This document shows, piece after piece, positions 19,103-28,589 of a stretch of DNA of 64,000 nucleotides; the stretch's first letter is position 1; each line of letters starts with the position of its first letter. The position numbers and the translations under genes were made by a program. The notes under the pieces were generated by a model. The model saw nothing but the letters and a program-made list of their open reading frames with translations. It made no database searches and was not told the origin of the DNA. The stretch is from the NCBI GenBank assembly GCA_965267485.1, contig OZ254080.1:3100001-3164000 (forward strand). Direction: 5' to 3'. The stretch is from JANQJA01 sp965267485 (lineage in GTDB: Bacteria; Pseudomonadota; Gammaproteobacteria; Pseudomonadales; Azotimanducaceae).

Positions 19103-19813
19103 ATGACACAGACCATTGCCAATCTCCTCATCGTCGAAGACGAACCGATCACCCGCTCCCAGCTCGCGGCACATTTCGAGCGTGAAGGCTACGGCGTCAC
19201 CGTCAAGGAAGACGCCGCGGGTGTCGAGGCGCTCATTGCCACCAACGCCATCGACATCTGCCTTATCGACATCAACCTGCCGGGCAAGGACGGCCTGACC
19301 CTCACGCGCGAGCTGAGAACCAGCTCGGACGTCGGCATCATCCTCGTGACCGGAAAGGACGATCAGATCGACCGGATCGTGGGTCTCGAGAGCGGGGCTG
19401 ACGATTACGTCACCAAGCCCTTCGATCCACGGGAGCTGCTGTCACGCGTCAAGAACCTGCTTTGGCGGGTGCGTGCGCAAGAAAAGCAGAAGGAGAAAGG
19501 GTTCAAACGCAGCTTCGAGGGCTGGACCCTCGATCTCAACAAGCGGGAACTGGTGACTCCGGAGAATCAGATCCAGCCGCTGTCAGCAGGCGAATTCCAT
19601 CTGCTGCTGGCGCTCATCGACAACGCCGGCCAGGTGATGACGCGCGATCAGCTCATGAACCGGATCCGAAACCGCGAGTGGTATCCGGACGATCGCTACA
19701 TCGACGTGCTGGTCGGGCAGGTGCGTCGGAAATTCCGCGAACACGCCCCACAGACGACGTTCATCAGCACCATTCACGGTACCGGCTATCTGTTCGCACC
19801 GGACGTCACCTAG
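19103..19813 (+). CDS. ArcA/TorR-like OmpR-family response regulator
   Basis: 236 residues from ATG 19103. Receiver domain with acidic pair E12-D13, phospho-acceptor Asp56 in LIDINLPGKDG and Lys105 in VTKPFDPREL, followed by a winged-helix DNA-binding domain (about 140-235: LSAGEFHLLLAL, YIDVLVGQVRRKF, HGTGYLF). The INLPGKDGL-x-L-x-RELR stretch is characteristic of ArcA and TorR. The giant hybrid sensor starts 69 bases downstream on the same strand. That sensor ends in an HPt domain, as do ArcB/TorS partners, so a sensor-to-regulator phosphorelay is likely though not proven. Confidence 0.9.
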   Translation: MTQTIANLLIVEDEPITRSQLAAHFEREGYGVTVKEDAAGVEALIATNAIDICLIDINLPGKDGLTLTRELRTSSDVGIILVTGKDDQIDRIVGLESGADDYVTKPFDPRELLSRVKNLLWRVRAQEKQKEKGFKRSFEGWTLDLNKRELVTPENQIQPLSAGEFHLLLALIDNAGQVMTRDQLMNRIRNREWYPDDRYIDVLVGQVRRKFREHAPQTTFISTIHGTGYLFAPDVT

Positions 19814-19882
19814 CCCTTTATCCTGGCCCACAAGCGCGGCGACGGGTGTAACATTGGGCAGTCTCGCCACAGGCAGTCGCTC

Positions 19883-22800
19883 ATGATTACCGTTGCAGGC
19901 TATTCAAACCTGCAGATCATCTACCAGAGCGCTCGAACGCTCGTCTATCAGGCGAAGCGAAAGAGCGACGGGGCCGCTGTGATCCTGCGCCAGCTTCGCC
20001 CCGAGATTTCCTCGCCCCAGGGCGTTGCCCGCTTCCGCAAGGAATACGAGATGCTCGGGCGAATCGACTCACGATACGTCGTCAAGGCCCTCGAACTGAT
20101 CGAGCAGCGCAACAACCCGATCCTCGTGATGGAGGGCATCGGCGGCAACAGCGTCGAGAGCCTGACCCGAAGCACCTCCCTGTCGCTGAGCGAAATCATC
20201 AATGTCGCGGTTGCCGTGACGCGCGGACTTAACGACCTGCATGCGGCGCAGATCATTCACCGGAACATCAACCCGTCGAACATCATCTACAATCCCGGCA
20301 CGGGTGCCGTCCGGATAATCGATCTCGGCATCGCCACGACGACTCCCTCGGCGTTCTCACTGGAACCACCGGGCGATCCCGAGGGAACCCTTGCCTATAT
20401 CGCTCCCGAACAGACCGGCCGGCTCAATCGTTCTGTCGACTATCGCGCCGATTTCTACGCGCTCGGGGCGACGCTCTACGAAATGCTCGCTGGGGTACCT
20501 CCTTTCAGCACCACGGACTCTCTCGAACTGGTCTACAACCATCTGGCGACAACGCCGGTATCGCTGCAGGCGCGCGATGCATCGATTCCCGCAAGCCTGT
20601 CGAAGGTCGTCGCCAAGCTGCTGCAGAAAATGCCGGAAGATCGATATCAGAGCGGATTCGCGATTGTGCAGGATCTGTTGCGGTGCCAGGAGTTGCTCGA
20701 CCAGCCGGCCACTGCCGAAGACAGCTTCGAGGTCGCGCTGGACGACATTCCGGAGCAGCTCAACATCAGCGAGCGCTTGCTGGAGCGCGACGATCAGATC
20801 GCAACACTCAGGCAGGGGCTTGCCGACACGATTGACGGCCAGACGGTGGTGCTGGTTTGTGCCGGTGAACCGGGCACGGGCAAGTCATCGCTGATTCGCG
20901 AACTTCAGCGCGATGTCGCTGGCCACCACGGATTTCTTGTGACGGCCCGCCATCATCACTTGAGTCCGGAACAACCCTACGGTGGCATTCTCGGCGCGGT
21001 GGGTGATCTGGTGCGGCAGATTCTCGCACGACCGGATATGGCGTCGTTCCGGACACGCGTTCGATCGGCGCTCGAAGGGGGTAACTCGGTGCTCACGCAG
21101 CTCGCCCCTGAGCTGCGACTGTTGCTGGGAGAATTCACGCCGGGCGAATTCACGCCGAGCGCATCCACGCCGGGCGCATTCACGCCGAGCGCATCCACGC
21201 CGGGCGCATCCACGCCGGGCGCATCCACGCCGGGCGAAGACATTCCGCGACGGGGTGACGTTGATGATATGCGCCCGGCGGAAGTAAAGAGTCGGCTGGT
21301 GAATGGCATCGCAGCCCTCGTCAAAGCGGTAGCCAGTGCAGACTCGCCGCTCGTCCTGAACATCGAGAACCTGCACTGGATTGACCGCGCAGCGCTCGAA
21401 CTCTTCGAGCCGCTGTTCTCCCAGCACGAGCTTCGACATTTCATGCTGATCGGCACCTACCACCCACACGAGCTGGCCAGCAACGTCGAAATCCGTGACG
21501 CGCTGGAACAACTGGCAAGCTTCCATCCGGACTTTCGCCTGGTGACCATGGGGAACCTGACCCAGCGAAGTGTGGCATCCCTCATTGCGGAGTCTCTGTA
21601 TCGCCCCATGGAAGATGCGGTGCGGCTTGCCGAGATCGTTCACAGCAAGACTGCAGGCAATCCTCTCGCGGTCCGTGAGTTCCTTCATGCACTGACCCGG
21701 GAAGGCGTGCTGCATTTTGATCGTGAGTATCGGGAGTGGGCCTGCGACCTGAACGCCGCCGGCCGATTGCCCCCGACAGACAACGTAAGCCGGATGCTGG
21801 CCGACAAGATCGAGGAACTCGAGCCCGTCACGGCCGACCTGCTGAAGATCGCCTCGTGCGCAGGCGAACAGTTCGACCTCGAGACCATACAGAGTGTTTC
21901 CGAGCTCTCCTTTTCAGAGACAGCGGCAAGGCTGCTGCATGCGGTCAGGGAAGGTTATCTGATACACCGCCCTTCAGACCGCGATCGCAAGATGGCATAC
22001 CAGTTCGCGCACGAGCGAATCCAGCGGGCCGCCTATCTCCTGCTGACGACGACACAGAAGCGCAAGATTCACACCAGCATCGGCGCCGCCTACCTTCAGG
22101 TGAATCAGGAGGTACAGGACGATCGCATCTTCGAGATCGTCAATCAGCTCAACAACAGCTTCGAATCTCCCGACCCTGGTACCGTGGACAAGACCCGGCT
22201 CGCGGAGCTCAATCTGTCAGCCGGACGCAAGGCAAAACAGGCAGCCGCCTTCCAGGCTGCATTCAAGTACTTTCGCACCGCCATCGCGCTCCATGGGCAG
22301 AATGTGTGGGCCCAGTACGAGCAGAGCCTCGATATGCATATTGAGGCAGCTGAGACCGCGTACCTCTGCGGCGACATGCAGCAGCTGGATGTACTTGTCG
22401 ATCGAATACTGTCGCATGCGATCACACCGCTCGATCGTGCCCGCGCCTTCGAGATCAAACTGCGTGCGCTGGTCGCGTTCAACGAACTGGACGATGCGCT
22501 CGCGCTGGGCCATGACGTTCTGGAACTGCTCGGTGTGCCGGTCAGCAGGCGCCTGAAGAGCCTGCGGGGTGCATCCCTCCTGACGAAACTCGTGATCCGA
22601 GCAGCAAGGATGCAACACGAAGACCTTGCCAACGCCCGCTTGATGACAGACCCGCAATTGCTGGCGGCGATGCGTATCCTGATGATCCTCTGCCAGGCCG
22701 GCTACCTGAACGCCAGCGAAGCAACGGGTCTGTATATCCTGAAGATGACGCAGCTCTCGCTGCAACACGGCATGGCTCCGGAGACATCGTTTGCCTACCC

Positions 22801-25800
22801 GATGTTCGGTGCGCTGCTGATCTCGAACGTCGGGACCATTGAGCTTGGTTACCGGTTCGGCATGCTTGCGAGCGAGAATCTCGGCGAATCGAATCGCGAG
22901 CTTCACTGCAAGACCATCTTCCTCGTGAACAATTTCATTCGCATCTGGAAGCATCCGGTTCGCGACACCCTCGAGCCATTGACGCAGGCATACCGGATCG
23001 GCATGGAGACCGGCGACATCGAGTTCGCGCTGATCTCGTCGATCACAGGTGCCGCCAATGCCTTTGTGCTCGGACATGATCTGCACAGCCTCGAGACCAA
23101 TCTCGCCAACTACAACCAGAAGGCCGGCGAATTCAACCAGACGCCAATCCTGAGCATGGGTTCGATCTACCAGCAGGCGGCAAGCAACCTGATGAATCCC
23201 TGTGCGGCGCCGTGGTTGCTTGAGGGGGATATCTACAGTGAGAACGAAATCCTGCAGTTCCATGAGGACAGCGGCGATGAGTCCAGCCTCGCGAACCTGT
23301 TTATCGTCAAAATGTTTCTCGCCGTCCTGTTCGGGCGCACCGACCATGCGCTGAACTTCAGCCGCGAGGCTCGCGTGCGCCTTAACAGCGTTGTTTCCTC
23401 ACCAGCGGTGTCCTTTTTCATCCTGTACGAGACGCTGGCTGCCATCATGGCGCTCGAAACGCACCGGAGCCGCCGTGAGGAAATTGAACTCCGGTTTCGC
23501 ATTCGGATGAATCGCCGGCGACTGCGCAAGTGGGCCCACCATGCGCCCGAAAATGTGCTGCACAGCTACCACCTGATTCAGGCGGAGCTCGCGCGCGGCG
23601 CGGGTGACGTGCCCGCCGCACTGGACCACTTTGATCGGGCGATTGCCCTGGCTGAGCAGAACGGTTACCTCAAGGAGCATGCTTTTGCCAACGAGCGCTT
23701 CGGGCGCTTTCATCTGGCGGCCAACAAGCGAGAGCTGGCGCTGTTCTACCTCCGGCAGGCCCGGGCCTCGTACGTGCGTTGGGGCGCAGTGACGAAAGTA
23801 GAGGCGCTCGACACGGAATTCGTGGAACTCGCGGAGACCGAGGCCATGGAGCGGCGTCAGGGCCGGTTCAGCCAATCGGGACAAGCGCAGCTTCCCGGGC
23901 AGTCAATGCGAAGCTATGGCAACTACCTGGACCTCGGCTCGGTCATCAAAGCCTCCCAGGTCCTCTCCGGCGAGATCATTCTCGACAACCTGCTCGAACG
24001 CCTGATGCAGGTCGCCCTCGAGAACGCCGGCGCACAGCGCGCGAGTCTGATTCTCGCCCAGGGTGACGATCTCACGCTGGAAATCACCACAGAGTACGAT
24101 GGCGGTACCTCCCGCCATGAGCGCAAGAGTATCGACATCTCCCTCGCCCGCGATGTCCCGGTCTCTGTCATTCAGTATGTCGCTCGAACGCAGGAAGATC
24201 TGGTGCTGAACGACGCCCTCAATGAGGACATCTTCACTCAGGATGAATACATCATCGCGAAGCAGCCGAAGTCGATTCTCTGCATTCCCATCCTGAGCAA
24301 GTCGCACCTCACCGGTGTCCTGTATCTCGAGAACCGGCAGACCACACTGGCGTTTACCCAGGAGCGCGTCGCCATTCTGAAGCTGCTGGCTTCCCAGTCA
24401 GCGATCGCCATCGAGAATGCGAAGCTGTATCAGCAGCTCAACGAGTCACGGGACAAGTATCTCTCGCTCTATCAGAACGCGGTCGAAGGTATTTTCGAGA
24501 TCGACGACAAGGGGATTGCGACCAATATCAATCCGGCCGCCGCCCAGCTACTCGGCTTCGATTCGCCCGAGGCTGCGATCGAGGGAACCCGCCGGGAAGT
24601 CACCGACTGGTTCGTTCATCGCGAGGATCTCGACAGGCTTGCAGATACTCTCCGCATCGAGCGCCGCGTTGTTGGCTACGAGACAGAGATCCGCAGGAGA
24701 GACGGGCAGCCGCTCTGGGTTGCGCTGTCCGCACAGGTGTTCCTTCACGACGATGACGAGACCTATCACATCGAGGGCTCGATCATCGACATCACTGAGC
24801 GCAAATTGCGGGAGGAGGCAGAGCAGGCGACACGGCTGGCGCAGGCGGCCACCGAATCGAAGAGCCAGTTCCTCGCCAACATGAGCCACGAGATCAGAAC
24901 GCCAATGAATGCAATCACCGGCTACACCGATCTCGCACTGAAAACGGAATTAACGGAGCAACAAACCAACTATCTCGAAACCATTCGCAGTTCATCCGAT
25001 CACCTGCTCCGAGTCGTCAACGACATTCTCGATCTGTCGAAGATCGAGTCAGGAAAGCTCGAAATCCAGCACGTACCGTTCCGGCTTAACGACGTCTTTG
25101 TCGACCTGAATAACCTTTTTGGCCTCGAAGCAGCAGAAAGGGGCCTGACACTCAACCTGCCCGATACGGACAGCGCTGACGCGAAGTACTACGTCGGAGA
25201 TCCTGTCCGCATCGGGCAGGTGCTGATCAATCTCGTATCGAACGCGCTGAAGTTCACCGACGCCGGCTCAATCAACGTCAATTACGAGGTTGTTCCGCTG
25301 CGGGATGACCGGGCCTGCATCAATTTCACTGTCACCGACACCGGTATTGGCATCGCGGACAACGAGCTCGATTACATCTTCGAATCATTCGCACAGGGCA
25401 GTATCGCGTCCCCCAATGCGGGAACCGGCCTCGGGCTCGCCATCAGCAAGAGTCTGGTCGAGATGATGGACGGACACATTCATGCGGTCAGCGAGAAGGA
25501 CATCGGCAGCAGCTTCTACTTCTCGGTTGTCGTTGAACCGTGGGCGGAGCAAACGCTGCCGGCGGCGCCTGCCGCAGGAGACGAAGCGGCCGACCGGTCG
25601 GGTGTCGCGGTGCTGCTCGTTGAAGACAACCAGATCAACCAGAACCTCGCGAAGGAAGTTCTGCAGCAGGCTGGCGTGCGGGTCGACGTTGCCAACAACG
25701 GCAAGGAGGCGCTCACCTGCCTGAAATCGACGCAATACTTCGCCGTTCTCATGGATCTCAGAATGCCCGAGATGGATGGCCTCGAAGCGATCCAGCACAT

Positions 25801-26386
25801 TCGTGCGAACCCCCTCACCGTCGGTCTGCCGGTCATCGCACTGTCCGCTGGCGTTCTGAAAGAGGAGGTGGAATCGGCGCTGAGCGCCGGCTTCGACTAC
25901 TACCTGCCGAAGCCGGTCGATTTCCAGGAACTGCTTGAACTGCTCGACCATATTGCGGGTGTCGAAAGTGCCCGATCAGGGGAGGCACCGGCCGCTGAAC
26001 CACCGACCGATACCGGTATCATCGACGGAATCGATTTCGCACGCGCCCTCCGCAATCACAACCACGACCTGACGTTGCTGCTCAGATTGCTCGATGATTT
26101 TGTCAGCATCTATCGGGAAGCCGCGGAGCAACTCCGTGAACAGATCGACAGCGGCAACTGGAATCGGGCAGAGCGTCTGGCCCACAACCTTGCTGGCGTC
26201 GCCGGCAGTTTTGGCGCCACCGCGCTGCTGAACGAGTCGCGGGCGCTCGAGCACGAGCTTCGCAAAGGTGCGGTCGGCGGGGATGCCGCCAATCCGGTTT
26301 CGCGCGAGCTGGCGACCTTCTGCTCGGCCATTGAGAAATTCCGGGCCGCGGCTGACAGCAGCCGCAAGTCGGGCGCTACAGGTTAA
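19883..26386 (+). CDS. giant hybrid sensor: kinase-like, AAA, GAF, PAS, HisKA, HATPase, receiver, HPt
   Basis: 2167 residues. N-terminal Ser/Thr-kinase-like domain (about 1-265), then an AAA ATPase with Walker A GEPGTGKS (328-335), a long helical TPR-like region (about 650-1330), GAF (about 1360-1510), PAS (about 1520-1645), HisKA with His1669 in FLANMSHEIRTP, HATPase with GTGLGLAIS, receiver with Asp1958 in LMDLRMPEMDG and HPt with His2101 in LAHNLAGVAGSFGA. It has the layout of 'trifunctional' PknB-AAA-histidine kinases, extended by receiver and HPt. The kinase domain looks impaired: VAIK lysine is Arg36 (VILRQL) and the HRD aspartate is Asn128 (HRNINPSN), although DLG (147-149) and APE remain. 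The family often has HKD-INPSN here, so Asn is unusual. No membrane segment, so cytosolic. A 7 x 15-base repeat lies inside the AAA domain. Its last 11 bases overlap ttcA tail to tail. Partner: the regulator just upstream (inference). Confidence 0.92.
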   Translation: MITVAGYSNLQIIYQSARTLVYQAKRKSDGAAVILRQLRPEISSPQGVARFRKEYEMLGRIDSRYVVKALELIEQRNNPILVMEGIGGNSVESLTRSTSLSLSEIINVAVAVTRGLNDLHAAQIIHRNINPSNIIYNPGTGAVRIIDLGIATTTPSAFSLEPPGDPEGTLAYIAPEQTGRLNRSVDYRADFYALGATLYEMLAGVPPFSTTDSLELVYNHLATTPVSLQARDASIPASLSKVVAKLLQKMPEDRYQSGFAIVQDLLRCQELLDQPATAEDSFEVALDDIPEQLNISERLLERDDQIATLRQGLADTIDGQTVVLVCAGEPGTGKSSLIRELQRDVAGHHGFLVTARHHHLSPEQPYGGILGAVGDLVRQILARPDMASFRTRVRSALEGGNSVLTQLAPELRLLLGEFTPGEFTPSASTPGAFTPSASTPGASTPGASTPGEDIPRRGDVDDMRPAEVKSRLVNGIAALVKAVASADSPLVLNIENLHWIDRAALELFEPLFSQHELRHFMLIGTYHPHELASNVEIRDALEQLASFHPDFRLVTMGNLTQRSVASLIAESLYRPMEDAVRLAEIVHSKTAGNPLAVREFLHALTREGVLHFDREYREWACDLNAAGRLPPTDNVSRMLADKIEELEPVTADLLKIASCAGEQFDLETIQSVSELSFSETAARLLHAVREGYLIHRPSDRDRKMAYQFAHERIQRAAYLLLTTTQKRKIHTSIGAAYLQVNQEVQDDRIFEIVNQLNNSFESPDPGTVDKTRLAELNLSAGRKAKQAAAFQAAFKYFRTAIALHGQNVWAQYEQSLDMHIEAAETAYLCGDMQQLDVLVDRILSHAITPLDRARAFEIKLRALVAFNELDDALALGHDVLELLGVPVSRRLKSLRGASLLTKLVIRAARMQHEDLANARLMTDPQLLAAMRILMILCQAGYLNASEATGLYILKMTQLSLQHGMAPETSFAYPMFGALLISNVGTIELGYRFGMLASENLGESNRELHCKTIFLVNNFIRIWKHPVRDTLEPLTQAYRIGMETGDIEFALISSITGAANAFVLGHDLHSLETNLANYNQKAGEFNQTPILSMGSIYQQAASNLMNPCAAPWLLEGDIYSENEILQFHEDSGDESSLANLFIVKMFLAVLFGRTDHALNFSREARVRLNSVVSSPAVSFFILYETLAAIMALETHRSRREEIELRFRIRMNRRRLRKWAHHAPENVLHSYHLIQAELARGAGDVPAALDHFDRAIALAEQNGYLKEHAFANERFGRFHLAANKRELALFYLRQARASYVRWGAVTKVEALDTEFVELAETEAMERRQGRFSQSGQAQLPGQSMRSYGNYLDLGSVIKASQVLSGEIILDNLLERLMQVALENAGAQRASLILAQGDDLTLEITTEYDGGTSRHERKSIDISLARDVPVSVIQYVARTQEDLVLNDALNEDIFTQDEYIIAKQPKSILCIPILSKSHLTGVLYLENRQTTLAFTQERVAILKLLASQSAIAIENAKLYQQLNESRDKYLSLYQNAVEGIFEIDDKGIATNINPAAAQLLGFDSPEAAIEGTRREVTDWFVHREDLDRLADTLRIERRVVGYETEIRRRDGQPLWVALSAQVFLHDDDETYHIEGSIIDITERKLREEAEQATRLAQAATESKSQFLANMSHEIRTPMNAITGYTDLALKTELTEQQTNYLETIRSSSDHLLRVVNDILDLSKIESGKLEIQHVPFRLNDVFVDLNNLFGLEAAERGLTLNLPDTDSADAKYYVGDPVRIGQVLINLVSNALKFTDAGSINVNYEVVPLRDDRACINFTVTDTGIGIADNELDYIFESFAQGSIASPNAGTGLGLAISKSLVEMMDGHIHAVSEKDIGSSFYFSVVVEPWAEQTLPAAPAAGDEAADRSGVAVLLVEDNQINQNLAKEVLQQAGVRVDVANNGKEALTCLKSTQYFAVLMDLRMPEMDGLEAIQHIRANPLTVGLPVIALSAGVLKEEVESALSAGFDYYLPKPVDFQELLELLDHIAGVESARSGEAPAAEPPTDTGIIDGIDFARALRNHNHDLTLLLRLLDDFVSIYREAAEQLREQIDSGNWNRAERLAHNLAGVAGSFGATALLNESRALEHELRKGAVGGDAANPVSRELATFCSAIEKFRAAADSSRKSGATG
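21131..21235 (+). repeat. in-frame minisatellite, 7 x 15 bp, within the AAA domain
   Basis: Seven consecutive 15-base units, variants of GCATCCACGCCGGGC (three differ by GAA/GCA and TTC/TCC or GGC/AGC). They encode residues 417-451 as repeats of (E/A)(F/S)TP(G/S). Unit length keeps frame, so copy number can vary without breaking the gene. Confidence 0.95.
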
Positions 26387-27197
26387 CGAGATCGAGCAGT
26401 CGGTGGCGCTGCTTTGCCTCAAGACTGTCGAAGTCGAAGAGTTCGGTATCCAGCAAGTGGGACGGCACGACATCGGTCAGTGCCCTGAAGATCGTATTCA
26501 GGCGGCCGGGATGCGCCCTCTCCCACCCCTGTAGCATCTCCTTGATCACCTGCCTTTGCAGATTGTCCTGAGAGCCGCAGAGGTTGCAGGGAATGATCGG
26601 CAGCTGCGCTGCCTCGGCGTAGGCTTCGAGATCTGACTCACGGCAATAGGCCAGCGGGCGAATCACGATATTCTCACCATCGTCCGAGAGCAGCTTCGGA
26701 GGCATCGTCTTCAGCTTGCCTCCGTGAAAGAGATTCAGGAACAGCGTCTCGAGAATATCGTCACGGTGGTGACCAAGTGCGATCTTGTTGTAGCCATGCT
26801 GACTCGCAAAGCGGTAGAGGATTCCCCGGCGGAAACGGGAACACCAGCCACAATAGGTCTTGCCCTCCGGCACCATATCCGTCACCAGCGAGTACGTATC
26901 CTCTTCGAGGATGCGATAGTCGACGCCCAGCGATTCAAAGTGCGCAGGCAGTACGTCCTCGGGAAAACCCGGCTGCTTCTGATCGAGATTGACCGCCAGC
27001 AAGTCGAATCGGATGGGCGCATGTCGCTGAAGATTCATCAGGATGTCCAGCATCGCCAGCGAGTCCTTGCCACCCGAGATACAGGCCATCACACGATCGC
27101 CCTCCTCGATCATCGAGAAATCGGCAATCGCACGGCCGGTTTCCCGCCGCAGGCGTTTCGCGAGCTTGTTTTGTTCGTACTGGGCTTTCGGTTTCAT
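26376..27197 (-). CDS. ttcA: tRNA 2-thiocytidine biosynthesis protein TtcA
   Basis: 273 residues. Thiolates cytidine 32 of certain tRNAs using ATP, a 4Fe-4S cluster and cysteine-derived sulfur. Visible: PP-loop SGGKDS (41-46), cluster cysteines Cys116 and Cys119 (YCGWCSR), a further pair in PCNLCGSQ near residues 204-207, and the family stretch LGHHRDDILETLFLNLF. Length and ends fit the E. coli protein closely. Convergent with the hybrid sensor, overlapping its last 11 bases, and divergent from the deacetylase with 53 bases between. Confidence 0.96.
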   Translation of the reverse strand: MKPKAQYEQNKLAKRLRRETGRAIADFSMIEEGDRVMACISGGKDSLAMLDILMNLQRHAPIRFDLLAVNLDQKQPGFPEDVLPAHFESLGVDYRILEEDTYSLVTDMVPEGKTYCGWCSRFRRGILYRFASQHGYNKIALGHHRDDILETLFLNLFHGGKLKTMPPKLLSDDGENIVIRPLAYCRESDLEAYAEAAQLPIIPCNLCGSQDNLQRQVIKEMLQGWERAHPGRLNTIFRALTDVVPSHLLDTELFDFDSLEAKQRHRLLDLVNL

Positions 27198-27250
27198 CAG
27201 GACCTCCGGAGATCTCGAAATTCTATCGCATCGCCCTTAGACTGCGAACC

Positions 27251-28315
27251 ATGAAGAGACATCTGGCGAGCGTGTTGCTCGCGCTCACGACAGTCGCGTG
27301 CAGCGCCGATAGCGATCGCGCGGGACCCAGTGCCGGCGTGATCCTGCAGTACCATCACATTGCGACCGACACACCGCGCATCACCAGCACCAGCCCCGAC
27401 GAATTCGCGGCCCACCTCGACTTCCTCGCCGAAGCCGGGTTCGAAATCTGGCCGCTCCAGCAACTTGTCGACACCGTAAGGGCAGGTCATCCGACACCGG
27501 CCAGGGTTGCGTCGATCACCTTCGACGATGCCTATACCAGCATCTACACGACGGCGTTTCCGATGCTCGAGGAACGCGGGTGGCCATTCACTGTCTTCGT
27601 TGCGACCGAACCCGTGGAGACGGGGCAGGCAGGCTATCTGAGCTGGGACGAACTGCGCGAGATGTCGCAGGCCGGCGTGACAATCGCAAACCACACGCAC
27701 AGCCATACCCACTTGCTTCGACGCGAGGCGGGAGAGTCGACTGGCGAGTGGCGCATACGCATTCGTGGTGAACTCACCACTGCACAGGAGTTGATCGAGA
27801 AAAACCTCGGGTCGGCGCCACCGCTGTTCGCCTACACCTATGGCGAATACGATCCGGATGTACTCGCCATCGTTCGCGATCTGGGCTGGGTTGGCGTCGG
27901 CCAGCAGAGCGGCGCGATCGGGCCGGGTCTGGCCTTTGAAGTACTGCCCCGCTTCCCTTTCGGCGGCAGCTACAATGATATCAAGGCGTTCAGGACCAAG
28001 GCCCAAACGTTGCCAATGCCGGTCAAGGCAAAAATCATCACGCCAATGATCGAAGAGGACCTGACGCCCTCCATCACGCTCGAACTGACCGACACCGACG
28101 TGCGACGTGACCAACTTGTTTGCTATACGCCGGGCGGCGGCACGGCTGAGCTCGATTGGAACGGCAATCGCGTCACCGCGACTGCCACGAGTCCCGTACC
28201 GGTGGGACGCTCCCGCTACAACTGCACGATGCCGGCCGGCGAGGGTCGCTTCTACTGGTACTCCCAGCTCTGGATCCGAAAGCGTCCGGACGGCAGCTGG
28301 TACCCCGAACCATAG
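27251..28315 (+). CDS. polysaccharide deacetylase family lipoprotein
   Basis: 354 residues. The N-terminus is a probable lipoprotein signal (TTVAC, Cys17; the -3 residue is Thr, a weak lipobox). A carbohydrate esterase 4 / NodB-type domain follows (about 30-250) with metal and catalytic motifs TFDDAY and NHTHSHTH and the QYHHI start typical of PgaB-like proteins. The C-terminal 100 residues form a beta-rich domain with two cysteines (VCYTP, NCTMP). Probably removes acetyl groups from an extracellular or cell-wall glycan. The last codons (WYPEP and the TAG stop) lie inside the first unit of an 83-bp tandem repeat, so the C-terminus may have been altered by that element. Confidence 0.9.
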   Translation: MKRHLASVLLALTTVACSADSDRAGPSAGVILQYHHIATDTPRITSTSPDEFAAHLDFLAEAGFEIWPLQQLVDTVRAGHPTPARVASITFDDAYTSIYTTAFPMLEERGWPFTVFVATEPVETGQAGYLSWDELREMSQAGVTIANHTHSHTHLLRREAGESTGEWRIRIRGELTTAQELIEKNLGSAPPLFAYTYGEYDPDVLAIVRDLGWVGVGQQSGAIGPGLAFEVLPRFPFGGSYNDIKAFRTKAQTLPMPVKAKIITPMIEEDLTPSITLELTDTDVRRDQLVCYTPGGGTAELDWNGNRVTATATSPVPVGRSRYNCTMPAGEGRFYWYSQLWIRKRPDGSWYPEP

Positions 28316-28565
28316 TGCCTGTCGGGCCAGAGGCGTTGCCGCCGACAGGGGCGAGCCACTCCCTACGGCGGCGCCGGCATATATACCCCGAACCATAGTG
28401 CCTGTCGGGCCAGAGGCGTTGCCGCCGACAGGGGCGAGCCACTCCCTACGGCGGCGCCGGCATATATACCCCGAACCATAGTGCCTGTCGGGCCAGACGC
28501 GTTGCCGGCGGTAAGGCCTTGCCAAACCGTACGGCGGCGCCGGCATATATACCCCGAACCATAGT
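28301..28565. repeat. 83-bp tandem repeat, three units plus a partial fourth
   Basis: Units begin with TACCCCGAACCATAGT at 28301, 28384, 28467 and 28550 (last partial). Units 1 and 2 are identical over all 83 bases; unit 3 matches at both ends but differs in the middle. Units 1 and 2 carry CCTGTCGG and CCGACAGG as an 8-base inverted repeat with a 16-base loop (28318-28349 in unit 1), followed by GGCGGCGCCGG. Unit length is not a multiple of three and stops occur in every frame, so it is non-coding. It looks like a REP-type element in recent expansion. Unit 1 contains the stop codon of the deacetylase gene. Confidence 0.95.
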
Positions 28566-28589
28566 ACCGTGCCGTAGTACCGCAGCACC

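Noticed and set aside
28316..28365. Rho-independent terminator after the deacetylase gene
   Set aside because: The 8-base inverted repeat has a long 16-base loop and no T-tract; better seen as part of the repeat unit.
28301..28565. Possible CRISPR array
   Set aside because: The 83-base units are contiguous with no unique spacers, and no cas gene is nearby.
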